From assembly GCA_046295175.1 (NCBI GenBank), contig JBKBNY010000011.1:118669-182668 (forward strand): a stretch of DNA of 64,000 bases, given 5' to 3'. Shown piece after piece: positions 33,482-41,692 of the stretch. Positions within the stretch are counted from its first letter, which is position 1, and each line of letters begins with the position of its first letter. The notes beneath the pieces are model-generated. The model ran no database searches. It was not told the DNA's origin and saw only the letters and a program-made list of their open reading frames with translations. Origin of the DNA: JALOLV01 sp046295175. Lineage in GTDB: Bacteria; Bacteroidota; Bacteroidia; Cytophagales; Spirosomataceae. The position numbers and the translations under genes were made by a program.

Positions 33482-35671
33482 ATGAAGAGTTTCCCTTTTT
33501 ATAAGCAATTAGACACAATGGATTGTGGCCCTACTTGCTTGCGAATGATTACCAAACATTACGGAAAAAATTATTCTTTGCAAAGTCTCCGCGAAAAATG
33601 TGGGATTAACAAAGAAGGTGTCTCATTGGCAAGTATGGGAGTGGCGGCTGAATCTCTCGGGTTCAGAACATTAGTTGCAAAAGTAGGTTTTGATAAACTG
33701 GCAGCAGATGCACCACTTCCATTCATAGCTCATTGGAAGCAAAACCACTTTGTGATTGTATTTGAAATAAAGAAGGATAAAGTTTCTGTTGCAGACCCAC
33801 AAATAGGATTAATTTCATTAACCAAAAAAGAATTTATTAGCAGTTGGGCAAGCGATTTACAAGATGACGAGCCAGTGGGCGTTGCCATGTTGTTCGAGAC
33901 GACCCCGAAGTTCTACGCAAATGAAGATGAGAAACATGAGTCAACTTTAAATTTTGCAAAGATTTTTACTTATTTATTTGCCTTCAAAAAGTTGCTTTTT
34001 CAATTGTTTTTGGGGCTGATGATGGGAAGTGTACTACAATTACTCTTGCCATTTCTTACTCAATCTGTCATAGACATCGGTATTAATAATAGAAACCTAA
34101 ACTTTGTAAACCTCGTATTGATTGGTCAGTTAGTGCTTTATGCCGGAAGGTCAGTCATTGAGTTTATTAGGAGTTGGATTTTACTACACATTGGTTCGAG
34201 AATCAATATCATGATTCTTTCCGATTTCTTTGTAAAACTCCTCCGGCTACCCATGTCTTACTTCGACACTAAATTTCAAGGAGATTTATTGCAACGAATA
34301 GGCGACCACGATAAAATAGAGAGTTTTCTTACCTATTCGGTTATAAGTACTCTTTTTTCAATAATCAACTTCTTTTTACTTGGTGCAGTACTTATATTTT
34401 TCGATTTAAAACTTTTCTTACTGTTTTTGGCGGGTAGTGCCATTTATGTTTTCTGGATTTACATCTTTTTAGGACGCCGCCGTATCTTAAACATTAAACG
34501 GTTTGAGGTTTCAGCTAAAAGTCAGAGTTCGATTCTGCAAATTATTGATGGAATTCAAGATATTAAGCTAAATAACAGCGAACAACAAAAACGTTGGGAA
34601 TGGGAAAATATCCAAGCCCGACTTTTTCGATTGAATATGCAGTCGCTTGGTCTAAAGCAAATACAAGGAGCCGGGGCTTTGTTTATCAACGAGGGTAAAA
34701 ATATTTTTATGACCTACATGGCTGCCAAAGGTGTCATTGACGGTCAGATGACGCTCGGTATGATGCTTTCGGTTCAATATATTCTGGGGCAGTTAAATAG
34801 TCCTATTGAGCAGTTGATTGCCTTCGTACAAGACTACCAAGATGCAAAATTGAGCCTCGAACGCCTCAACGATATTCATAAAGTAAATGATGAAGAACCA
34901 GATAACAAACAAAGCCTGATTCAACTTCCCGAAAACAAAAATCTTTATTTATTTAACACAACATTTAGCTACCCAGGCACCACCAAACCTGTTTTAAATA
35001 GCATTTATTTAGAAATTCCGTACGGGAAAGTTACCGCCATTGTCGGAACCAGCGGAAGTGGTAAGACCACCATTCTAAAACTATTGTTAAAGTCGTATCA
35101 ACCCACGATGGGTCAAATAATCATCGGAACATTGAGCTTAAATGCCATCAATCATCATTATTGGCGAAGCAAATGCGGTGTTGTGATGCAGGATGGATTT
35201 ATTTTTTCAGATACCATCGCCAGAAACATAGCCGTTGGCGAAGACGACATTGATTTCAACAAACTTTATCATGCCGTGAGGGTTGCCAATATTGCCGAGT
35301 ACATTGAAACTCTTCCACTTGGCTATAACACTAAAATCGGTGCCGAAGGAAATGGCCTCAGTCAAGGTCAGAAACAAAGGATTTTGATTGCACGAGCCGT
35401 CTATAAAGAACCCGAATTTATGTTTTTTGACGAAGCGACCAATGCTCTTGATGCCAACAACGAAAAAATAATCATGAAAAACCTCGAAGAGTTTTTTCAG
35501 GGAAGAACCGTGATAATTGTGGCTCATCGGCTAAGTACAGTAAAAAATGCCCACCAGATTGTAGTTGTTGATAAAGGTGTTGTAACAGAACGCGGCAACC
35601 ACGAGTACCTTACTTCGCTAAGGGGCAGCTATTATAACTTAGTAAAAAACCAATTAGAACTGGGAAGTTAA
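33482..35671 (+). CDS. Peptidase-containing ABC exporter (C39 double-glycine peptidase)
   Basis: The product has 729 residues, the standard length for this class. The N-terminal C39 peptidase domain has Cys15 (QLDTMDCGPTCL), His89 (HWKQNHFVIV) and Asp105 (VADPQIG), the full catalytic triad. It is followed by a six-span membrane domain (about residues 155-450) and an ATPase with Walker A GTSGSGKTT (about 522), signature LSQGQKQR and Walker B FMFFDEATNALD. These exporters cut a leader after Gly-Gly and move the released peptide across the inner membrane. It is the first gene of a four-gene operon (gaps of 10 nt, 15 nt and an overlap). The candidate substrate is the peptide at 39343-39549. Confidence 0.96.
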   Translation: MKSFPFYKQLDTMDCGPTCLRMITKHYGKNYSLQSLREKCGINKEGVSLASMGVAAESLGFRTLVAKVGFDKLAADAPLPFIAHWKQNHFVIVFEIKKDKVSVADPQIGLISLTKKEFISSWASDLQDDEPVGVAMLFETTPKFYANEDEKHESTLNFAKIFTYLFAFKKLLFQLFLGLMMGSVLQLLLPFLTQSVIDIGINNRNLNFVNLVLIGQLVLYAGRSVIEFIRSWILLHIGSRINIMILSDFFVKLLRLPMSYFDTKFQGDLLQRIGDHDKIESFLTYSVISTLFSIINFFLLGAVLIFFDLKLFLLFLAGSAIYVFWIYIFLGRRRILNIKRFEVSAKSQSSILQIIDGIQDIKLNNSEQQKRWEWENIQARLFRLNMQSLGLKQIQGAGALFINEGKNIFMTYMAAKGVIDGQMTLGMMLSVQYILGQLNSPIEQLIAFVQDYQDAKLSLERLNDIHKVNDEEPDNKQSLIQLPENKNLYLFNTTFSYPGTTKPVLNSIYLEIPYGKVTAIVGTSGSGKTTILKLLLKSYQPTMGQIIIGTLSLNAINHHYWRSKCGVVMQDGFIFSDTIARNIAVGEDDIDFNKLYHAVRVANIAEYIETLPLGYNTKIGAEGNGLSQGQKQRILIARAVYKEPEFMFFDEATNALDANNEKIIMKNLEEFFQGRTVIIVAHRLSTVKNAHQIVVVDKGVVTERGNHEYLTSLRGSYYNLVKNQLELGS

Positions 35672-35681
35672 GATTTATTGA

Positions 35682-36983
35682 ATGGAAAGAATGCCCGAAA
35701 ATAACGCCAAGATTGCTTTACGCAGTGAGTCTGTGCAAGACATCATTAGCTACAATCCTCATTGGCTTATACGATACGGCACTTCTTTATTCTCGTTTTT
35801 CTTTATAATTCTTTTTATTGGTACTTTTTTTATCAGTTACCCCGACATCATCAAAAGCCCGATGAAATTAACCTCTACCGATGCACCAAAGGCAGTTATT
35901 GCCAAGGTCAATGGCAAACTCATAAAATTGATGGTAAAAGATAATGATACCGTCGAGCAGAATCAGGTATTGGCTTATTTAGAATCAACCGCCAATCATA
36001 AAGATATTCTGAAATTATCTGAGCAACTCAACCAGATTGAACAAGAAGTCGTTGAAGGTAAATATGATAATTTGAACAATTACGTAAAGGCAAATTTCTC
36101 AAATTTAGGCGAACTCCAGCCCGACTATCAAAGTTTTCAGCAGTCGCTTACCCAGCTCATGTCGCTTACTTCACAAGGATTTTACCATCAAAAGAGGCAG
36201 ATTTTGCAGCGAGAATTGGATAATCTGAGATTCATGTCTTCAAAATTAGATGAGCAACTCTTTATTTACCGTAAAGATTATTCTTTGGTACAAAAAGAAT
36301 TTCAGTCTAATCAGCGATTGGCTCAAAAAGGGGTTCTCTCGGCCCTCGAACTCAACCGTGAAGAGAGTAAATTATTGTCGAAACAGTTGCCAATTAAGCA
36401 AACAGAATCGGCTATGATGAGCAATAAAGCCGAGCAATCATCGAAATCGAAAGAACTGCTCGAACTTGATAAAAATCTATTTGAGCAACAAAACCACACA
36501 GTCGAAGCACTAAAAACCTTAATAAGTGCCGTAAATACTTGGAAAAATAAATATATTATCACAGCACCCTCAAACGGCAAAGTGTTTTTTCAGAGTTCTT
36601 TACAAGAAAATCAGACTCTTTCGAGCAATCAAGAACTATTTTACATAGGTACAAGCAAACTCAACGATTACATCGGAGAAATGCACGTTGCTCAAGATAA
36701 TTTCGGGAAGGTAAAACTAAATGATAACGTGACTCTCAGATTCAACAGTTTTCCTGCCGAAGAATACGGAACTGTAAGCGGAGAAGTAGTTTCGATATCG
36801 CAGATTCCGGACAAAGAAAATAATTATTTAGTAAAAGTGAAACTATCGCAAGGGCTTACCACAAATATTAATAAAAAACTTACATTTAGAAACGGAATGT
36901 TGGCCACCGCCGATATTATCACCGAAGATAAATCATTGTCCGATAAAATCTTGTATCAATTTCGTAGAGCATTAGAGCGTTAA
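35682..36983 (+). CDS. HlyD-family membrane fusion protein (periplasmic adaptor)
   Basis: The product has 433 residues. One membrane span near residues 27-50 follows a short cytoplasmic tail. A biotinyl-lipoyl-like half (AVIAKVNGKLIKLMVKDNDTV, about 68-88) comes next, then a long heptad-rich helical hairpin (about 100-280), the second lipoyl half (ITAPSNGKVFFQSSL), and a beta-barrel region. This is the adaptor of a type I secretion or bacteriocin-export system, linking the upstream ABC exporter to an outer-membrane channel. No TolC-like gene is present locally. It starts 10 nt after the exporter gene. Confidence 0.93.
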   Translation: MERMPENNAKIALRSESVQDIISYNPHWLIRYGTSLFSFFFIILFIGTFFISYPDIIKSPMKLTSTDAPKAVIAKVNGKLIKLMVKDNDTVEQNQVLAYLESTANHKDILKLSEQLNQIEQEVVEGKYDNLNNYVKANFSNLGELQPDYQSFQQSLTQLMSLTSQGFYHQKRQILQRELDNLRFMSSKLDEQLFIYRKDYSLVQKEFQSNQRLAQKGVLSALELNREESKLLSKQLPIKQTESAMMSNKAEQSSKSKELLELDKNLFEQQNHTVEALKTLISAVNTWKNKYIITAPSNGKVFFQSSLQENQTLSSNQELFYIGTSKLNDYIGEMHVAQDNFGKVKLNDNVTLRFNSFPAEEYGTVSGEVVSISQIPDKENNYLVKVKLSQGLTTNINKKLTFRNGMLATADIITEDKSLSDKILYQFRRALER

Positions 36984-36998
36984 ACCCATCAAAATTCA

Positions 36999-38066
36999 AT
37001 GGTATTGTCAATCCATAATGTCTGTAATTACCTAATTGAGAACGGGCTGGTTTCTCTCAAATCGGTAGTTGAAGGCGATTTGATGGTGCGAGATGCTTCG
37101 AGTAGAAACACCAATTTCTTAATCAATCAGTTTGCAGAAGGTGGTAAAAAATTACTCGTAAAACAACCCGATATTGATGATGAAAAGTATGTGCAAGACA
37201 TGAAGATTGAGGCAGATATTTATGAAATCATCACCAAAAATTCGGCCTTTTCAAAAATCCGAAAATACGTTCCAAAAATCCATCATTACGATAGTCAAAA
37301 TTATATTTTGGTGATGGAACAGCTTTCGGGCGTTTGCCGAGTTTTTGATTATCAATATCACGGACCAAATTATCCTGACAAAGTAATTGTACAAACAATG
37401 GCCACGATTTTGGCAGGTTTTCATTCGATTCCGTTCAATAAAATCAAAAATATTAAGCCGACTTTTCCGTGGTTTTTAGAAGTTGCCGACAATAATTATT
37501 ACAAAAAAGTAAAGAAAGATGATAAAAAAGCCTATAAAATCCTGAAACCGTTTTTTGAAAATCCCGAAGTCATGCAATTTGTGAAAGACGCAAAAGCTAT
37601 GTGGGATTCAAGCCATTTTATCCACCTCGATACTCGACTTACTAACTGGTTGATTCCGTATTCGCATAAAGCAGGGAACAAAAATCCAATTTGGCTCATT
37701 GATTTTGAGTTGGCAGGCATGGGCGATGCCGCCTGGGACATCGGCTTTCTAATTGGCGAATTTATCTATTTTGATACTTACATTCAGACCAATAAAATCA
37801 ATATTTCACCCAATGAACATTATCTCACAGTTGCCGATACAGTCAAATGTTTGTGGTCAAAATACACAAAAATCAGAGCAGTAGATGGTGCTTTCAAAGA
37901 AAAAGTGGTACGATATACAGCCATAAAAATATTCCTGATAATCTATGAAGAAGTAGTTGATGAAGACGATGTGACATTGAGCGACCTTATCAGAAAATTG
38001 ACAGAACTTTTTTTCGATATGATAAACAATACAGAAAAATACCTCAAAACTTTGTTTGGCAAATGA
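36999..38066 (+). CDS. APH-fold kinase (aminoglycoside phosphotransferase-like)
   Basis: The product has 355 residues. The kinase fold shows an ATP-binding lysine candidate (Lys55 in LLVKQ) and Glu71, the catalytic loop HLDTRLTN (His209, Asp211, Asn216; the family has HGDxxxxN) and the metal-binding IDFE (Asp235). APH-like kinases phosphorylate small molecules or, in lanthipeptide pathways, Ser/Thr of a peptide: class III and IV enzymes carry a kinase domain, and class V uses a stand-alone one. The gene stop overlaps the start of the LanC gene and follows the exporter genes, so a peptide substrate is more likely than an antibiotic. No lyase domain is visible. Confidence 0.85.
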   Translation: MVLSIHNVCNYLIENGLVSLKSVVEGDLMVRDASSRNTNFLINQFAEGGKKLLVKQPDIDDEKYVQDMKIEADIYEIITKNSAFSKIRKYVPKIHHYDSQNYILVMEQLSGVCRVFDYQYHGPNYPDKVIVQTMATILAGFHSIPFNKIKNIKPTFPWFLEVADNNYYKKVKKDDKKAYKILKPFFENPEVMQFVKDAKAMWDSSHFIHLDTRLTNWLIPYSHKAGNKNPIWLIDFELAGMGDAAWDIGFLIGEFIYFDTYIQTNKINISPNEHYLTVADTVKCLWSKYTKIRAVDGAFKEKVVRYTAIKIFLIIYEEVVDEDDVTLSDLIRKLTELFFDMINNTEKYLKTLFGK

Positions 38067-39283
38067 GTGAAGATACTGAACACTATTTGAGAATTGTAGA
38101 AAAGTTAGCTGATAAACTTTGTCGAGATGCACTTTGGTTTGAAAATCAGTGCAACTGGTTGGGGATTTTTCATCATACACAAATCGCCAATGCTAAAATT
38201 TTACTGCGGGCCTTGCCAAGTAATTTTTATGAGGGTTCGGTTGGTGTTGGTTTCTTTTTAGCGGCCGCTTTCCGTCAATTTCAAAAACCAGTATATAAAC
38301 AAACAGCCATTGGTGCTTTAAAGAAATCGGTTGGGCAAATTCACAATATAAGAGATGAACGCATTGGTTTTTATGAAGGTAAAATAGGGATTGCTTATGC
38401 AGCGATTCAGGCTGGAGAATGGCTGATGGAGGAAGAACTCATAGCAAAAGGTAAAGAAATCATTGAAAATATCATCGAAAACAAAAATTTATCGTGGAGA
38501 TTAGACATGCAAGAGGGGTGCACTGGAGCAATTCCTACTTTGATTTCACTTAATAAAAAATACTCTTTTTTAGGGATTGATGGTTTTCTAAACTCTTTGG
38601 GTGAGTATATTTTAGAAAAAGCAAAGAAAACAAAGAAAGGGTGGTCTTGGAAAACAGTGGATGGTAACTTTGAGGATTTAACTGGTTATGCACACGGAAC
38701 TGCTGGAATCGCTCATGCTCTGATAGAATTATTTGCATTTTCGAAGAACGAAAAATATTTTGAAGCTGTCGAAGAAGCCATCAGATACGAAAACCATTTT
38801 TTTAGTGAAAAATATATGAATTGGAAAGATAACCGAATAACCACCCCAAAAAGAACAAGTTTGACACACTTTGCTTTATCGGCGTGGTGTGTTGGGTCTG
38901 TCGGAATCGGTTTTTCTCGAATAAGGACTTTTCAACTTACAGAAAACAAAAAATATTTGATTGATATCGAACGTGCATTAAAGAGATGCGAGGCCTCAAT
39001 GCCAGAATTTTCTAAAAGCTTTTCGTTATGTCATGGATTCTTCGGGGAAATGTCTTTTCTCTTGACTGCCTCTCAAATATTGAATGAACCGTCCTACGAA
39101 AAATTAGTAACCGATAAAACAAACAGTATATTAGAAAACTATCAAGATTTTAAAAAACCACTACCCGATGGGCGTGAGTTTAGTTTAGAGAATCCAAGTT
39201 TTATGTTGGGTTGGGCAGGAATCGGATACTTTTTTCTTCGACTTGCCACAAAGGAATTCCCAGAAATGTTAATGATAACTTAG
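38063..39283 (+). CDS. LanC-like peptide cyclase
   Basis: The product has 406 residues, the usual LanC size. The glycine-rich turns of the alpha-toroid are present (EGSVGVGFF about residue 57, EGKIGIAYA 105, QEGCTGAIPTL 150, GYAHGTAGIAHAL 208, SVGIGF 279). The three zinc ligands are in place: Cys276 in AWCVG and Cys323-His324 in LCHGFFG. LanC enzymes add Cys thiols to dehydroalanine or dehydrobutyrine to close lanthionine rings. The start codon overlaps the upstream kinase stop (ATGA-type), implying translational coupling. The Cys-rich peptide at 39343-39549 is the evident candidate substrate. Confidence 0.93.
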   Translation: MSEDTEHYLRIVEKLADKLCRDALWFENQCNWLGIFHHTQIANAKILLRALPSNFYEGSVGVGFFLAAAFRQFQKPVYKQTAIGALKKSVGQIHNIRDERIGFYEGKIGIAYAAIQAGEWLMEEELIAKGKEIIENIIENKNLSWRLDMQEGCTGAIPTLISLNKKYSFLGIDGFLNSLGEYILEKAKKTKKGWSWKTVDGNFEDLTGYAHGTAGIAHALIELFAFSKNEKYFEAVEEAIRYENHFFSEKYMNWKDNRITTPKRTSLTHFALSAWCVGSVGIGFSRIRTFQLTENKKYLIDIERALKRCEASMPEFSKSFSLCHGFFGEMSFLLTASQILNEPSYEKLVTDKTNSILENYQDFKKPLPDGREFSLENPSFMLGWAGIGYFFLRLATKEFPEMLMIT

Positions 39284-39287
39284 TATT

Positions 39288-39320
39288 AAAAAAGGAGACA
39301 CTTTCATGCCTCCTTTCTTA
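39288..39320. terminator. Shared terminator between lanC-like and precursor genes
   Basis: AAAGGAG (39291-39297) and CTCCTTT (39310-39316) form a stem, extended by CA/TG inside. It is preceded by an A-run and followed by TT. Lying between convergent genes, it can end both transcripts. Confidence 0.6.
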
Positions 39321-39342
39321 ACAAATAAGATAAATAATGATA

Positions 39343-39549
39343 TTACTTTTTCTTTTTTGTACCACATTTAATTGATTTCTTAGACTTTTTAGACTTTTTG
39401 GTTTTCTTAGTAACCATGTTGCAAGGGTTACATGGGTTGTAGCAGTTCGAATAAGGGTTGTAAGCTGGTGTCCAAGAAGGTGCACATCCACCTTTTAGTT
39501 CTTCAACATTGTTCAACTCAAGAGCGGCGAAATTGTCTAACGATTTCAT
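39343..39549 (-). CDS. Candidate RiPP precursor peptide with double-glycine leader
   Basis: The product has 68 residues. Residues 1-21 look like a C39-type leader ending VEELKGG (Leu12, Val15, Leu18 and Gly20-Gly21 fit the recognition pattern). The predicted core is 47 residues. A first part (22-46) is rich in Cys, Pro, Asn and Tyr, with four cysteines (22, 36, 40, 43) and repeated NP steps. The tail (47-68) is Lys-rich, with Thr47, Thr50, Ser53, Ser56 and Ser59 at exact three-residue spacing, then Cys62. In total there are five Cys, nine Ser/Thr and 13 Lys. The A-rich leader before the ATG supports expression. It faces the exporter, kinase and cyclase operon, 60 nt from its end. Confidence 0.82.
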   Translation of the reverse strand: MKSLDNFAALELNNVEELKGGCAPSWTPAYNPYSNCYNPCNPCNMVTKKTKKSKKSKKSIKCGTKKKK

Positions 39550-39909
39550 TGTTTTTTGTTTTAATAGTTAAAAGATTCACTTAATATTTATGTAATCAAA
39601 AACTGATTCTGCGGATACGTTTGTGCTTGCAAATGTTGTAGATTTGACCTTAATTATCAAAACAGTAACACCTCAAAGGACATAACATGTCTTTTAAGGT
39701 GTTTACTTGTACATTTTTGATTCGCCAGTAGCACTTTCTTCTATTAAAACCTTACCGCTTCAATAGAATTCAACCGTAAAATCGACAATATCTACACTTA
39801 ATTTGTGAGTAATATTTTATTAGAATACACAATAAAGAAGGAAAGTTTTACAAACTTTTGCAGGTAGTTTTTTTTGGATAATTATGTTTATCGTGCCAGC
39901 ACTTTAGGC
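39550..39909. other. Intergenic region upstream of the precursor gene
   Basis: This 360-nt, AT-rich spacer holds the presumed promoter of the precursor gene and one large hairpin. I find no second peptide with a Gly-Gly leader on either strand, only very short frames. No clear TAnnTTTG box faces the precursor gene. Confidence 0.5.
39667..39703. promoter_or_regulatory. Long hairpin in the precursor/glycosyltransferase spacer
   Basis: The arms AACACCTCAAAGGACAT and ATGTCTTTTAAGGTGTT form a 17-bp stem with one mismatch and one wobble around AAC. It lies about 205 nt downstream of the unknown-protein stop and 118 nt upstream of the precursor start. It may terminate the upstream minus-strand operon or regulate the precursor. 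Confidence 0.5.
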
Positions 39910-40683
39910 TTACAATCTGGAAGAATTTAAAGTTTCTTTAACCAAAAAAAGTAGTTGTTTTTTATACAGATTTATGTTTAATACATAGCAGACAACATCT
40001 ATCAAAAATACAAAACTGGAAATATTCAAGAAGTTTTTTGATAATTTAACCCAGTCAATTACCCACTTCTCGGTATCATCTCCATGCTCAATCTGAAGCA
40101 ACTCATGATACAGATTTAAGAATTCTTCTTTGTTATTTTCAAATACACCACTGAAAAACTCATCATGTAATCCTCGTTGAATTTCTCTAACGATTGCCTT
40201 CGAGTCGGCATTTACCGATGCCATCAAAACCAATTGAAGTCCAAAATTTAATCTATTTTTGGGCTTCAAAAAGAAATCATTGTAACACAAGGCTGCCGTC
40301 AGAATCCTGCTAAATTTTGTAAGAAACTCAATAAAAAATTCATCGTTGATTTGGGGTTTGTAGGCTAAATCATTGGTGTTTTCAATTAGATTGATAGGAA
40401 TAACGGCATTTTCGTCGAAATTCTTAAAAAGCAAATCTTCAACAGTTTCGGAGTAATTGTATTCATTATTCTTAACGAAACCCTTTAGATAATTTTCGAT
40501 GACAAGAAAGTTATTCTGTTGAGTATTAGGAAAGTAAACATTCAAATGGCTACCTTTTTCTTCGCTGAATACAAAGAAAAAACTACTTTTTGTAGAAAGG
40601 TTAGAGAGTAACCTTTGCCAGTTTTTAGGCGAAGAAAATATAGAAAATCCGTTGAGTTTATTATTTACGAAAAGGGTCTTCAT
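39910..40683 (-). CDS. Unrecognised protein, coupled to the glycosyltransferase gene
   Basis: The product has 257 residues from the ATG ending at 40683, just 1 nt beyond the glycosyltransferase stop. A longer in-frame version overlaps that gene and is unlikely. It has no signal peptide and a helical, Leu/Phe/Asn-rich C-terminal half. I do not recognise it with confidence. By eye, SSFFFVFSEEKGSHLNVYF near the N-terminus and the later LAYKPQI...RILTAALCYND segment recall the order of elements in the C-terminal elimination domain of LanB dehydratases (FFYIRYxDPxPHIRLR, then the YxREIxRYGG region). Key residues differ, so this is only a hypothesis. Confidence 0.6.
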   Translation of the reverse strand: MKTLFVNNKLNGFSIFSSPKNWQRLLSNLSTKSSFFFVFSEEKGSHLNVYFPNTQQNNFLVIENYLKGFVKNNEYNYSETVEDLLFKNFDENAVIPINLIENTNDLAYKPQINDEFFIEFLTKFSRILTAALCYNDFFLKPKNRLNFGLQLVLMASVNADSKAIVREIQRGLHDEFFSGVFENNKEEFLNLYHELLQIEHGDDTEKWVIDWVKLSKNFLNISSFVFLIDVVCYVLNINLYKKQLLFLVKETLNSSRL

Positions 40684-40684
40684 C

Positions 40685-41692
40685 TCAGAGTTGGATGGGA
40701 TTAGCATAATCAAAGTTTCGATAGACAATACCCTTCCCGAAACCATCAAGATTGACAGTAATGGTTTTATTTTTCATATTTTTTATCCAAATCTCTTTAT
40801 TGACTACCTGCGAATAAAAGTAGATGATTGTTAGAGTCTGCTCTTCATTTTGTATTCTTTCAAAGTTTGGATACTCACCATCAAACACCCCTTTTTTGTG
40901 CGAATTTTCTAAAATAGTAAACCGATAAGTAGTATCTAAAGGTTGGATTCGCCCTGAAACAGTAGCTGCGGGTCGGTATAGATTATCAATAATTTCTGCG
41001 GATTCAAAAGTGGAGTCATTAAAAGTAAACAATATTTGAGTTTGCCAAGGACTTATTTTTTTTACGAAAAGCTGATTTAAATTTTTATATATTTTTTCGT
41101 TTTTTATTCGATATATATCATTGTGCATTATAACTTTAGTGAATTTATCATGATTGAAATATTTTGGGATAAGCCCTGATTTCGTTAGTCGATTTTTAAA
41201 ATCATTGTCTTCAAATCCGAAGTTTATGATTTCTTCATCGTATCCACGAATATTCTCAAAATCACTTTTCTTAAAGCATATTTTACCACCAATATCTTGC
41301 AAATTATCTTTTTGAGCAGCTAAATATACTTCGCAATTACTGCTAAAAATTTGATTGATGAAGCCAGCAAAGTTTTTTCCAGCGAAATTATCAGCATCTA
41401 AATTGCAAAGAATATCGCCAGTGGCTAATCTAAAAGCCATGTTTCTTGAATGACTTCGAGCATAGTTTTGAGGCTGTAAAGTTTTATAATAAACTACTTT
41501 CTCTTGCCATTTTGTGAAGTTTTTTTTCATCCACTCTTCTAACCCATCCGTCGAATTATAATCTAATATCACAAATTCTATGTTGGGATAGTCTGCATTA
41601 TCTTTAAAATTTTGGGGTAATGTTCTTTGTAGATGTTCGATTCGATTCATGCAGGTAGTACAAAAAGAAATCTTCAAAGGTGCGATAGACAT
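40685..41692 (-). CDS. Glycosyltransferase family 2 protein
   Basis: The product has 335 residues with no signal peptide. The GT-A fold features are ISFCTTCMNR at the start, EFVILDYNSTDGLEEW, the metal-binding DxD-like CNLDADNF and, further on, GYDEEIINFGFEDNDF, the galactosyltransferase-type acceptor motif. A C-terminal extension of about 130 residues follows. It transfers a sugar from a nucleotide donor; the acceptor is unknown. Some GT2 enzymes (SunS type) glycosylate Cys or Ser of exported peptides, so the nearby Cys/Ser/Thr-rich precursor is a possible acceptor. It forms a two-gene operon with the unknown gene at 39910. Confidence 0.88.
   Translation of the reverse strand: MSIAPLKISFCTTCMNRIEHLQRTLPQNFKDNADYPNIEFVILDYNSTDGLEEWMKKNFTKWQEKVVYYKTLQPQNYARSHSRNMAFRLATGDILCNLDADNFAGKNFAGFINQIFSSNCEVYLAAQKDNLQDIGGKICFKKSDFENIRGYDEEIINFGFEDNDFKNRLTKSGLIPKYFNHDKFTKVIMHNDIYRIKNEKIYKNLNQLFVKKISPWQTQILFTFNDSTFESAEIIDNLYRPAATVSGRIQPLDTTYRFTILENSHKKGVFDGEYPNFERIQNEEQTLTIIYFYSQVVNKEIWIKNMKNKTITVNLDGFGKGIVYRNFDYANPIQL

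Noticed and set aside
36999..38066. Aminoglycoside resistance gene
   Set aside because: The APH fold is present, but operon context with LanC and a C39 exporter argues for a peptide-modifying kinase, and resistance-type specificity cannot be read from sequence.
32533..41692. Integrative element inserted at tRNA-Arg
   Set aside because: No integrase and no direct repeat of the tRNA 3' end was found to the right; the AP2-HNH gene alone is not enough.
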